Part shown: piece by piece, positions 18,561 to 32,235 of the stretch
Numbering within the stretch: position 1 is the stretch's first letter
How the letters are laid out: every line of letters starts with the position of its first letter
Origin: Corynebacterium sp. CNCTC7651
GTDB lineage: Bacteria; Actinomycetota; Actinomycetes; Mycobacteriales; Mycobacteriaceae
DNA: 64,000 nucleotides
Direction: 5' to 3'
Assembly: GCF_021496665.1 (NCBI RefSeq)
Contig: NZ_CP071246.1
Location: forward strand, 496,001 to 560,000
Made by a program: the position numbers and the translations under genes
The notes under the pieces: model-generated
Told to the model about the DNA's origin: nothing
Databases searched by the model: none
The model's input: the letters and a program-made list of their open reading frames with translations, nothing else

Positions 18561-19616
18561 ATGTCCCGTTTCCCGCGTACCGCACTGATCGCACTCGCTG
18601 CTGCAGGCTCCCTCACCTTGGGTGCGTGCTCCAACGCTGAACCGGCCCTTGACTCCAACACGCCGACCAGTGTGGCAAGCGCTACTGCCTCTGCTGCAGC
18701 ATCCGCGGCAGCCGCCGACACGGCAACTGCGGACGCCGCAGGCACTGTCACCGTGACCGACAACTATGGCGAGAAGGTTGTGCCGAGCCCGCCGCAGCGT
18801 GTCGTTGCGCTGGACAACCGCACGTTCGAGCTGCTTGATGCTTGGGGCGTGAAGCCGGTTGCAGCTGCCCGCGCACTGGTGCCCAACACCATCCCGGGCA
18901 TTGCGGACGATGATTCGATCGTGGATATCGGCAACCACCGCGAGCCGAACCTGGAAGCGCTTGTGGCTGCAGATCCAGATGTCATCATTTCCGGCCAGCG
19001 CTTCACGTCCTACGACGAAGAGATGCAGAACCTCGTGCCGGATGCTGTGCTGCTGGAGTTTGAGCCGCGCGAGGGTGAGCAGTTCGACCAAGAACTCATC
19101 CGTCAGACGCTTGAGCTGGGTGAGATCTTTGGCAAGCAGGCCGAGGCTGAGCAGGTTGTGGAGGACTTCACCAAGGCAATCGTGCGTGCCCGCGACGCGT
19201 ACGACCCGTCGCAGACCGTCATGGCCCTGAACGTTTCCGGTGGCGAGATCGGTTACGTCGCCCCGACGGTTGGTCGTGTGTGGGGGCCGCTGTTTGACCT
19301 GATCGGTCTCACCCCGGCTCTCCAGGTGGAGGGGGCCACGGAGAATCACAAGGGCGACGACATTTCTGTGGAGGCAATCGCGGATTCCAACCCGGACTGG
19401 CTGCTGGTGCTGGACCGTGACGCGGGCGTGAAGTCTGCGGAAGGCTCCCCGGAGGCGCTGTCCGTGATTTCGGATTCTGCTGCGCTGCAGAACGTGACCG
19501 CGGTGAAGGATAACCGGATCTACATTGCGCCGAAGGACACGTACACTAACGAGTCCATCCTTACCTACACCGAGATCCTGAACCAGCTCGCAGACGCATT
19601 CGAGGCTGCCAAGTAG
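18561..19616 (+). CDS. Siderophore ABC transporter substrate-binding lipoprotein (CeuE/FatB-like)
   Basis: Captures a ferric siderophore at the cell surface. ATG 18561 follows AAAGGA and gives a signal peptide with lipobox LTLGAC (C23). The rest is a type III periplasmic-binding fold with VVALDNRTFELLDAWGVKPVA, EALVAADPDVIISGQRF and a C-terminal VYIAPKDTYTNES-like segment. The fold and the two-permease arrangement suggest a catecholate/petrobactin-type importer (YclQ, FatB, CeuE). The first permease GTG overlaps its stop codon by 1 nt. Confidence 0.9.
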   Translation: MSRFPRTALIALAAAGSLTLGACSNAEPALDSNTPTSVASATASAAASAAAADTATADAAGTVTVTDNYGEKVVPSPPQRVVALDNRTFELLDAWGVKPVAAARALVPNTIPGIADDDSIVDIGNHREPNLEALVAADPDVIISGQRFTSYDEEMQNLVPDAVLLEFEPREGEQFDQELIRQTLELGEIFGKQAEAEQVVEDFTKAIVRARDAYDPSQTVMALNVSGGEIGYVAPTVGRVWGPLFDLIGLTPALQVEGATENHKGDDISVEAIADSNPDWLLVLDRDAGVKSAEGSPEALSVISDSAALQNVTAVKDNRIYIAPKDTYTNESILTYTEILNQLADAFEAAK

Positions 19617-20578
19617 TGGCTACAACCCGCCCTTCGATCCTAAGCGCCAGGTTCCTCCTGGCGCTTTTCGGCGTGCTCGCTCTCCTGGGCGCCTCACTGG
19701 CGATCGGACAGTACGACATTCTGGGGTCCGAAGACGGCTGGGCCATGTTTACCACGACCCGCGTGCCGCGCACGATCGCGTTGGTGCTCGCGGGTGCGGC
19801 AATGGCGATGAGCGGGTTGATCATGCAAATGCTGACGCAGAACCGCTTTGTCGAACCGACTACCACAGGCACCACGGAATGGGCGGGCTTGGGACTATTG
19901 CTGTCCTTTGTGCTGTTCCCCAACGGCACGATTATGACCCGCATGCTCCTCGCCATTGCATTCGCGTTCGCTGGCACGATGGTGTTCTTCGCGTTCCTCC
20001 GCAGGGTTACGCTGCGATCAAGCCTGATCGTGCCCATCGTGGGCATCATGCTCGGTGCTGTTGTCAGTTCGGTGTCAACGTTCTTCGCCCTGCAAACTGA
20101 CCTCCTCCAATCCCTGGGTGTCTGGTTCGCAGGCTCTTTCACCTCCGTAATCAAGGGTCAGTACGAAGTGCTGTGGGTCGTCCTGTTCGTAGTCATCGCA
20201 GTTTTCCTCTATGCCGATCGCATCACCGCGGCCGGGTTGGGCGAGGACATTGCCACCAGCATCGGCCTGAACTACAACCGCATCGTGCTGGTGGGAACGG
20301 CTCTGGTCGCTGTCGCCTCCGGCGTGGTCACCGTCGTTGTGGGCAATCTGCCGTTTTTGGGCCTGATCGTCCCCAACATGGTCAGCATGGTCCGTGGGGA
20401 TGATCTGCGTTCGAACCTTCCGTGGGTCTGCCTGACGGGCATTGCCGTGGTCACCGCGTGCGACATCCTCGGGCGCACCATTATCGCGCCGTTCGAGATG
20501 CCGGTGTCGGTGATTCTCGGTGTCATTGGCGCTGCTGTGTTCATCGCGTTGATTGTGAGGCAGACGCGTCGTGGGTAG
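19616..20578 (+). CDS. Iron-siderophore ABC transporter permease 1 (FecCD family)
   Basis: Polytopic permease of 320 residues with the FecCD signatures RVPRTIALVLAGAAMAMSGLIMQ near the N terminus and GNLPFLGLIVPNMV plus GRTIIAPFEMPVSVILGVIGA near the C terminus. It forms the membrane heterodimer with the next gene. GTG at 19616 overlaps the TAG of the binding protein, and its own end overlaps the next start, indicating a tightly coupled operon. Confidence 0.92.
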   Translation: MATTRPSILSARFLLALFGVLALLGASLAIGQYDILGSEDGWAMFTTTRVPRTIALVLAGAAMAMSGLIMQMLTQNRFVEPTTTGTTEWAGLGLLLSFVLFPNGTIMTRMLLAIAFAFAGTMVFFAFLRRVTLRSSLIVPIVGIMLGAVVSSVSTFFALQTDLLQSLGVWFAGSFTSVIKGQYEVLWVVLFVVIAVFLYADRITAAGLGEDIATSIGLNYNRIVLVGTALVAVASGVVTVVVGNLPFLGLIVPNMVSMVRGDDLRSNLPWVCLTGIAVVTACDILGRTIIAPFEMPVSVILGVIGAAVFIALIVRQTRRG

Positions 20579-21576
20579 GGCAGTAGGTGCTTTTGAATCG
20601 TCGAAAAGCAAGCGGCGCTATTGGGTGGCGCTCGCGGTGCTTGCCGTGGTTGCGGTGCTGACCACTGCGGGCCTGCTGGCGTACAACAACCCGGTTGAGT
20701 TTGGCTCGCGGGGCTACTGGTTGATCGCGCAGCGCCGGCTGAACTCCGTTATCGCGATGGCGGTGGTTGCGGTGTGCCAAGGTGTGGCGACGGTTGCGTT
20801 CCAAACCGTGACGGGAAACCGCATCCTCACCCCGTCAATCATGGGCTTTGAAGCGTTGTACGTGACCATCCACACGGCAACCATTTACTTCTTCGGCGCG
20901 ACAGGACTGCTAAACGCCCGCACGCTGGAGATGTTCCTGTTCCAGATTGCGGTGATGGTGGTGCTGTCGCTGCTGCTGTACTCCTGGCTGATTGTGGATA
21001 ACGCGGCGAATCTGCACGCGATGCTGCTAGTGGGCATCGTGTTGGGTGGGGGACTGGCCAGCGTTTCCACCTTCATGCAGCGTATGTTGACGCCCAGTGA
21101 GTTCGACGTGCTCACCGCGCGGCTTTTCGGCTCCGTGAACAACGCGGACCCGGAGTACTACCCGGTAGCTGTCCCGCTGATTCTTTTAGCGACGGTGCTC
21201 ATGCTGGCCAACTCCCGCAAACTCAACGTGATGGGGCTGGGAAGGGACGCGGCAGTCAATCTGGGTGTGAACTTCCGCAGGCCAGGCGATTTACACCTTG
21301 GTTCTGGTGGCGGTGCTCATGGCGGTGTCCACGGCGCTTGTGGGGCCAATGACGTTCTTGGGCTTCCTGGTGGCCACCCTGGCGTACCAGTTCACCGATA
21401 CGTACGACCACCGCTTCATCTTCCCGATGGCCGCGCTGCTGGGCTACTGCGTGCTCGCCGGCGCGTACTTTGTCATGAACCACATCTTCTACGCCCAGGG
21501 CGTGGTCTCCATCATCATCGAACTCGTGGGAGGCGCTACGTTCCTTGTGGTGATCCTGAGGAAGGGGCGACTGTGA
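20571..21576 (+). CDS. Iron-siderophore ABC transporter permease 2 (FecCD family; frameshifted in this sequence)
   Basis: Second FecCD-type permease, about 334 residues after correction. GTG 20571 overlaps permease 1. Typical segments are IAQRRLNSVIAMAVVAVCQG and TGNRILTPSIMGFEALY. An extra C at about 21282 (aggCcaggcg) breaks the frame; removing it gives NFRRQAIYTLVLVAVLMAVSTALVGPMTFLGFLVA in two parts and ends at 21576. Without correction the frame fuses falsely with the downstream ATPase. Confidence 0.88.
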
Positions 21577-22328
21577 TTCGGCTTGATCAACTGCACAAGG
21601 CATATAGCAGCGAGGTTGCGATTGGCCCGGTGGACCTCGAGATTCCCACCGGCGGCATCACCGCGTTGGTGGGCCCGAATGGTGCCGGCAAATCTACGTT
21701 GCTGACCATGATCGGCCGCCTCCTCGCCGCTGATTCCGGCACTGTGACGATTGGGGACAAGAACATCGCGGAAGTGAAGTCCAAGGACCTGGCGAAAATC
21801 GTCTCAATCCTGCGCCAGGAGAACCACTTTGTTACCCGTTTGACCGTGCGCCAACTTGTCGGCTTTGGCCGATTCCCATACACGGGTGGCCGGCTCACGG
21901 ATGAGGACGAGAGGATCATCTCCAAGTACATCGACTTCCTTGGGTTACGCGAGCTAGAGGGCAGGTTCCTCGACCAACTCTCCGGCGGCCAGCGCCAGCG
22001 CGCTTACGTTGCCATGGTGCTCTGCCAGGAGACAGAGCACGTGCTTCTCGACGAACCTTTGAACAACCTCGACATCGCCCACAGCGTAGAGATGATGCAG
22101 CACCTGCGGGATGCCTCCCGCGAGTTCGGGCGGACAATCGTGATCGTGCTGCACGACATCAATTTCGCCGCCCGATACGCCGACCACATCTGTGCGGCGA
22201 AGAACGGGCAAATCGTGGCGTTTGGTACCCCGGAAGAGATCATGCGTGACGACTTGTTGACCGACATTTTCAATACTCCGGTCCAGGTCATCGAAGGGCC
22301 GCATGGCCCTATTGCCGCTTATCACTAG
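21573..22328 (+). CDS. Iron-siderophore ABC transporter ATP-binding protein
   Basis: ATPase of 251 residues that powers the importer. GTG 21573 overlaps the TGA of permease 2 (GTGA). Walker A is GPNGAGKST, the Q-loop LRQENHF, the signature LSGGQRQRAYVAM, Walker B HVLLDEPLNNLD and the switch histidine VLHDINFAA, typical of FepC/FecE proteins. It is followed by a hairpin and then the rRNA promoter region. Confidence 0.95.
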   Translation: MIRLDQLHKAYSSEVAIGPVDLEIPTGGITALVGPNGAGKSTLLTMIGRLLAADSGTVTIGDKNIAEVKSKDLAKIVSILRQENHFVTRLTVRQLVGFGRFPYTGGRLTDEDERIISKYIDFLGLRELEGRFLDQLSGGQRQRAYVAMVLCQETEHVLLDEPLNNLDIAHSVEMMQHLRDASREFGRTIVIVLHDINFAARYADHICAAKNGQIVAFGTPEEIMRDDLLTDIFNTPVQVIEGPHGPIAAYH

Positions 22329-22476
22329 GGCAGTCGCGTGGGCCACCATGGCCAGTGAGCTGGCGATTTGCCAGTTTACAACCGACATGGTTAAGTAATC
22401 CCCCGTTGCCGAGAGCAAGGAAACGCGCTCAAGGGAACGAGATAATTTCAGAGGTTACGCTCCGGTGAACGGAGAA

Positions 22477-22500
22477 AGCCCCGCAAATGAACGCGGGGTT
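22477..22500 (+). terminator. Hairpin between the siderophore operon and the rRNA promoter
   Basis: GCCCCGC at 22478-22484 pairs with GCGGGG at 22493-22498, flanked by AAA and TT. Probably a weak terminator for the importer operon. Confidence 0.5.
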
Positions 22501-22527
22501 GACAACGGAAACTGGAAAGTGTAACTT
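22499..22527 (+). promoter_or_regulatory. Predicted rRNA operon promoter
   Basis: Consensus TTGACA at 22499-22504, 17-bp spacer, TAACTT at 22522-22527. A second weaker candidate, TTGCCA at 22368 with TTAAGT at 22391, lies upstream. The gene-free stretch 22329-22971 holds the promoter, the boxA element and a long T/G-rich leader. Confidence 0.55.
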
Positions 22528-22583
22528 CAAACAAGCCGCTTACGGAATAGAGGCGAGAGCTTCTGGGCTGGGGTGTGCGTGTG

Positions 22584-22606
22584 TTGTTTGAGAACTCGAT
22601 AGTGTG
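22584..22606 (+). promoter_or_regulatory. rRNA antitermination element (boxA-like)
   Basis: TTGTTTGAGAACTC followed by GATAGTGTG is the conserved actinobacterial rRNA leader element bound by NusB/NusE. It lies about 390 nt upstream of the 16S gene, showing that the leader is long. Confidence 0.75.
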
Positions 22607-22971
22607 CCAATGCATTTTTGTTTGTGGGTTGGTTGTGTGCCTGTGACACATTTTGGCTGCATGGTTCCGTGTTTTGCGGGGTGTGTGGTTGGTGTGTGCT
22701 GGTGGCTGCGTTCTGAATCCTTTGATGGGGGCGTGGTTGATCGGTTGGGCCATGATTGGTTCACTGACGTTTTTTGCAAAGTTTTTGGTTGGCCCTTAAG
22801 TTTTTCCTCGTCGGATGTGGGGCCAGCCGTGTTTGCAGTAATTTTAGGAAAACATTTTTTGTAAGCCAGTCCTGCACCGGTTTGGTGTGGGGTGGTTTGT
22901 TTTGGTTGGGTATATTGGGCTTTTCACGGCCTGTTTCTTGACGAAACATGACACTCTGTTTCGGGGTGTTT

Positions 22972-28125
<5,154 letters not shown>

Positions 28126-28205
28126 ATCTGACACACCACACACCACCCGAGTGTGCGGGGCCAGACAACTCCACATCAACCAATGTTGCTAACCCCGAAA
28201 TGAAT

Positions 28206-28324
28206 GTGTCGGTGGTGATAGCGGCGGGGAAACGCCCGGACCCATTCCGAACCCGGAAGCTAAGCCCGCCCGCGCCGATGGTACTGCACCCGGGAGGGTG
28301 TGGGAGAGTAGGTTACCGCCGACC
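28206..28324 (+). rRNA. rrf: 5S ribosomal RNA
   Basis: GTGTCGGTGGTGATAGCGG at the 5' end pairs with CCGCCGAC at the 3' end. The internal GGGAAACGCCCGG, CATTCCGAACCCGGAAG and GATGGTACTGC are typical of actinobacterial 5S. Ends are within a few nt. Confidence 0.95.
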
Positions 28325-28349
28325 CAACAACTTAAAACAAGACCGCTAA

Positions 28350-28404
28350 CCCGGTACCAACCACACGGCACAACGCCACGGTGGTCGGTACCGGGTTTTC
28401 GGCA
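28350..28404 (+). terminator. rRNA operon terminator
   Basis: CCCGGTACCAACCAC and GTGGTCGGTACCGGG form a 15-bp stem with one mismatch, followed by TTTTC. Confidence 0.9.
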
Positions 28405-28496
28405 TTTTCCCAAAAGGGCACGCGAGCTGACCGTTTGGCTCGCAAATGCGTGCTGTATCTGCGTCCCTACGCGGTGGTAGTAGTACCCTGCAATCC

Positions 28497-29024
28497 ATGC
28501 AGTTGAAGTCTCTGCGCACCTCCATGATCTATCTGGGCGGTTTCGTTGGCCCCTTCGCTGCGCAGTCCCTTGCAGCAGTGATCCCTGATGTGGCGGTGAC
28601 GTTCGACAGGACGGTACAGGAGGCTTCTTTTGCCATCACCGCGTACATGATTCCTTTTGCGACCACGATGCTGTTCTCCACGGCCATCGTGCACAGGATT
28701 CCCCCGCACCGTGTTGTCAGGCTGGCGTACAGCACTACGCTTCTGGGTGCCGCGATCTGCTTGCTGGCGTCTAGCTGGTCAGTGTTCTTGGGCGGCATCA
28801 TCGTGATGTCGCTATCCAATGCGTTCACCCTGCCGATCCTCCAGGTCATTCTCCGCGAAGTAGTTCCGCCGGAGAAGCTTGGTGCGGCCTTAGGTCGCTA
28901 TTTCGCCATGCAGTCCCTCGGCAACTGCGCCGCCCCGATGGTGTCCGGACTTGCTTCTATCGTGAACTGGCAGCTGTTCTATCTCGCCGTTATTGGAGTG
29001 TCGTTGACCATCGCTCTCATCGGC
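28497..29024 (+). pseudogene. MFS transporter, 5' part, interrupted by IS256-family element
   Basis: Residues 1-176 of a small major-facilitator protein starting MQLKSLRTSMIYLGGFVGP. Helix-rich throughout (FAITAYMIPFATTMLFSTAIV). The reading stops at the insertion-element boundary, where the frame enters the element and ends within 40 nt. Joining to position 30474 after removing the element and one target copy restores the frame (TIALIG then VPEIGT), giving about 374 residues. Confidence 0.85.
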
Positions 29025-30465
29025 GAGGGTGTCAGGAGTTTTGTGTGTGAGGCTCTGATCTGAATGGAGTTTCACCGATAATGACTACGGTGTCACCAAA
29101 GAAAGGCTATGACCCGTCGAGGGTCAACGCGATCAGCGAGAAGCTGATGAATAACCCCGAGCTCGTTAAGCTCATCGGGGAGCTCTCCACCTCCACCGAT
29201 GACGCCAGCGAGCTGGTGAAGGGTCTTCTACAAGCATCGATCAACGCTGGCCTGCAGGCGGAGATGGATGCTCATTTGGGCTACGAGCACTCCGACCGCA
29301 AAGCCAAAGCCCAGGTCGATGCCCGGGGTGGTGGTAACCACCGCAATGGGTCGTACACCAAGACCGTGGATTCCGGCTACGGTCCGCTGGAAGTGACCGT
29401 GCCCAGGGATCGGGCGGGCACGTTCCGGCCGCAGATGGTGCCCAAGGGCGCTCGCCGGCTCACCGAGCTCGATGGCATGATCATCTCCCTGTACGCGGGT
29501 GGGATGACCGTGCGCGATATCCAGCATCACCTTGCAACCACCCTGGGTGTGGATATGAGCCCGGATACCATCAGCACGATCACCGACGCGGTGCTCGATG
29601 AGGTGATGATCTGGCAGAACCGCCAGTTAGATGAGTTCTACCCGGTGATCTTCCTCGACGCGTTGCGGGTCAAGATCCGCGACGGCCACCGCGTGGTCAA
29701 CAAGTCCTGCTACATGGCCGTCGGTGTGGACATGGACGGCATCAAACACATCCTGGGCTTGTGGATCGCCGATACCGAAGGTGCCGCATTCTGGGCGTCC
29801 GTGTGCGCTGACCTTGCAAACCGTGGGGTGCAGGACGTGTTCATCGTCTGCTGCGACGGGCTCAAGGGCCTGCCCGAGGCGGTGGAGGCAACCTGGCCGA
29901 GTTCCATGGTGCAGACCTGTATCGTGCACCTGATTCGGGCGGCGAACAGGTGGGTGTCCTACCAGGACCGCAAACCCGTCTCCAGCGCACTGCGGGAGGT
30001 CTACACCGCACCCAACGAAGACACCGCGCGCGCCGCCCTAGACGCGTTCGAAGCATCTGAACTTGGGCGGCGCTACCCCCAGTCGGTGAAGGTATGGCGC
30101 GACGCGTGGGATCGGTTCGTGCCGTTTCTGCAGTTCCCGCCGGCAGCCCGCCGGGTGCTCTACACCACGAACTCCATCGAGTCGCTCAACGCGGAATTGC
30201 GGAAAGCCACCCGCAACCGGGGCCAGTTCCCGAACGACACTGCGGCGCTGAAGACGCTGTGGTTGATGATCTGCAACATCGAAGACAAGCGTGCCGCCCA
30301 GCGTGCGAAGAAGGCGAAACGGGCAACTGAGTGCAACGGCTATATTGAAGGGGCGAAAGCCACCGGGTGGAAACAAGCCATCAACCAACTAGCCGTGGCA
30401 TACCCCGACCGGTTCGCGGACTACGTGTAAACCAAGCCCCCGCACACAAACAATCGGACACTCTC
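29025..30465 (+). mobile_element. IS256-family insertion sequence, complete, with 8-bp target duplication
   Basis: A 1,441-bp element bounded by imperfect inverted repeats: left end GAGGGTGTCAGGAGTTTTGT, right end (reverse complement) GAGAGTGTCCGATTGTTTGT. The target TCATCGGC is duplicated at 29017-29024 and 30466-30473. The perfect target duplication and intact transposase indicate a recent insertion. Confidence 0.93.
29081..30430 (+). CDS. IS256-family transposase
   Basis: Mutator-type DDE transposase of 449 residues. The catalytic triad is visible as D193 (FLDALRVKIRDG), D259 (CCDGLKGLPEAV) and E367 (TNSIESLNAELRK); the C/H-containing insertion QTCIVHLIR between D2 and E is typical. The N terminus has the usual GLLQASINAGLQAEMDAHLGYE with the following GNHRNGSYTKTV. 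The gene is uninterrupted and probably active. Confidence 0.97.
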   Translation: MTTVSPKKGYDPSRVNAISEKLMNNPELVKLIGELSTSTDDASELVKGLLQASINAGLQAEMDAHLGYEHSDRKAKAQVDARGGGNHRNGSYTKTVDSGYGPLEVTVPRDRAGTFRPQMVPKGARRLTELDGMIISLYAGGMTVRDIQHHLATTLGVDMSPDTISTITDAVLDEVMIWQNRQLDEFYPVIFLDALRVKIRDGHRVVNKSCYMAVGVDMDGIKHILGLWIADTEGAAFWASVCADLANRGVQDVFIVCCDGLKGLPEAVEATWPSSMVQTCIVHLIRAANRWVSYQDRKPVSSALREVYTAPNEDTARAALDAFEASELGRRYPQSVKVWRDAWDRFVPFLQFPPAARRVLYTTNSIESLNAELRKATRNRGQFPNDTAALKTLWLMICNIEDKRAAQRAKKAKRATECNGYIEGAKATGWKQAINQLAVAYPDRFADYV

Positions 30466-30473
30466 TCATCGGC

Positions 30474-31070
30474 GTGCCGGAGATCGGAACCCTAGCCAAG
30501 GCAGACTTCACGGAGCGGGTCGCATGGGGTCAGATCGCCATCCACATCCTTACTATCTTGATCGTCGGCATGTGCGTAATCGGTCTGGGTACTTTGCTCA
30601 CTATCCACCTGGAGCAGGTGTTTGGCATGCCGGCATCGCAGCGCGGCTTTGTCATTATGGCCGGCGGCCTCGCCGCATTCTTCCTGGCTTCGCGTGTGGG
30701 AGCCCTCGTCGATACGCAAGGCGCCCTTCGGGTGCTCACCGGATGCGCAGTGGTTGCTGCGTGTGCGATTGCTCTGATTCCGGCACTGCCGTGGCCGGTG
30801 CTCATCGCCGTATGCTGGGCGGTTGCTTTTGTTGGTGCACAGGGAATGCAGACGACTGTGACGTACTCGGTGCTTCGCACCCCAGGAGGTTCGCGATTCA
30901 ACTCAACGGTGCTCGCGTTCCGCTTCTTCGGCCTGGCACTGACGCCGGTGATCCTGTTGCCGATCTACTTCCGCTCCGTGCCGGCAGGCTTTATTGTGCC
31001 GGCCGGGTTACTCATCGCGGCTGCGGTGCTGCAGTTGGCGCGGGGGCGCAGCTCGCGGGTCAGCGGCTAG
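30474..31070 (+). pseudogene. MFS transporter, 3' part, downstream of IS256-family element
   Basis: Remaining 198 residues of the interrupted transporter (VPEIGTLAKADFTERVAW onward), with about six further hydrophobic helices such as IAIHILTILIVGMCVIGLG and AGLLIAAAVLQLA. Not expected to be made on its own unless the element carries an outward promoter. The stop overlaps the converging gene at 31067. Confidence 0.85.
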
Positions 31071-31480
31071 TCGGCGTGGCGCTGCATACCGCGTTGAGCG
31101 GAGTCCCAAGCCTCCAGCAAACCTTCCGCTGCCGCGTCACCGCCCGGAACGACGGTATTCAGCAAGTTCTTTGCCTCGTCCCGGGTAATCGGGCCGCTCG
31201 TTGCGTACTCGCTGAACAAGGCCGCGGTTTTTGCGGGGACAGGCAGCAGGCCTCCCGTGATGTCAACTTTCTCGCCGCTGTTGTGCGCATGCACTGCGCC
31301 GAGGAGCTTTCGGGCAAGAGCCTCCTCTTCGAAGGTCAAACCAGCCAGCATCGCGGTTTTCCGGAACGGCGTCATCGGGGACGGGAAAGGGTGGTGCAGT
31401 TCAATAAGCCGCTCAACCTGAGTGGACAGGTATTCAATGCGCTGCTCCAACGCGACGATGTCAGGCGAGTGCTCTCCCAT
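31067..31480 (-). CDS. Hypothetical protein
   Basis: About 137 residues, starting MGEHSPDIVALEQRIEYLSTQVERL, which predicts a short coiled coil, followed by a helical region with TFEEEALARKLLGAVHA and TRDEAKNLLNTVVPGG. I do not recognise a family. ATG 31480 lies 17 nt after the stop of the upstream DUF3239-like gene; longer starts would overlap that gene. The two are likely co-transcribed. Confidence 0.65.
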   Translation of the reverse strand: MGEHSPDIVALEQRIEYLSTQVERLIELHHPFPSPMTPFRKTAMLAGLTFEEEALARKLLGAVHAHNSGEKVDITGGLLPVPAKTAALFSEYATSGPITRDEAKNLLNTVVPGGDAAAEGLLEAWDSAQRGMQRHAD

Positions 31481-31497
31481 AGCAACGGGCTCCGCGG

Positions 31498-32151
31498 CTA
31501 GATAAGGACCAGTGAGTTCTTCGAGTCCTGGATCACCGCATCCTTCTTGCGTGCCTTGTCCAAGACGTGCCACTGCTCCTGGGGGACGGATTTGCGGGCG
31601 GTGGCAATGACATCCTCATCAGGCGTTGCCCACGCAATGGGCATCGGGGTGATGGTCTGCCAGTGGTTTTTGTCGTGCGTGGAGCGCTGCGCGCCGACAG
31701 CGGTGACGGGAACGCGGGTGCCAATCTTGTCGCCGGTGTTCGGAATGGGCTTGACCACCAGAGAGGTCACGCCCCAGCGTGGCGGCAGGGCAGGATCGAC
31801 GTTAGTGTTCACCAGCGCGGTGAGGGTGACCGTTGTTCCGGTGTTCTCGGTGATCACTGCGGGGGCGAGCGGGTGGGAATCGTACAGCTGCTGGGTCTTG
31901 CCCACGGAGCGGGGGATTACAAGCGCGACGATGAGCATCATGACGCCGAACAGCACTAGGCCCAGCGAGCCGAGGAGGTGCCACGGGGAGGACTCATCGA
32001 CCAGGAACCACACCAGCGCGCCACCAATCAGAGAGAGAACGAACAGCGCTAAACCAGAGATGACGAGGTTGCGGGTATTGCGCAGCATCTCGTTGTGCTG
32101 CTTCGCGTAATCCTCATCGACGTCGAACTTGAACACCTTCATCTCGGCCAT
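31498..32151 (-). CDS. DUF3239-like membrane protein
   Basis: About 217 residues. A charged N terminus (MAEMKVFKFDVDEDYAKQHNEML) is followed by two hydrophobic segments (LVISGLALFVLSLIGGALVWF and LLGSLGLVLFGVMMLIVALVI) and a soluble C-terminal domain with GDKIGTRVPVTAVGAQRS and a beta-rich pattern. It resembles DUF3239 proteins common in Corynebacterium; the assignment is by memory. No enzymatic motif is visible. Confidence 0.6.
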   Translation of the reverse strand: MAEMKVFKFDVDEDYAKQHNEMLRNTRNLVISGLALFVLSLIGGALVWFLVDESSPWHLLGSLGLVLFGVMMLIVALVIPRSVGKTQQLYDSHPLAPAVITENTGTTVTLTALVNTNVDPALPPRWGVTSLVVKPIPNTGDKIGTRVPVTAVGAQRSTHDKNHWQTITPMPIAWATPDEDVIATARKSVPQEQWHVLDKARKKDAVIQDSKNSLVLI

Positions 32152-32192
32152 AACACACAAGTGTAGAGGCGGACGGAGCAGAACAAACGGCT

Positions 32193-32217
32193 AGGGCCGG
32201 GGTGCATCCCCGGCCTT
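32193..32217 (-). terminator. Inverted repeat downstream of the XPB helicase gene
   Basis: GGCCGGGG and CCCCGGCC pair around GTGCAT between the XPB stop and the next gene on the same strand. Weak T run, so confidence as a terminator is moderate. Confidence 0.55.
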
Positions 32218-32235
32218 AGCCGCGCATTGTTCTTC

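Noticed and set aside
20571..22328. Permease-ATPase fusion protein
   Set aside because: The apparent fusion results from a one-base insertion near 21282; the middle section is out-of-frame sequence and the true permease ends at 21576, overlapping a normal ATPase start.
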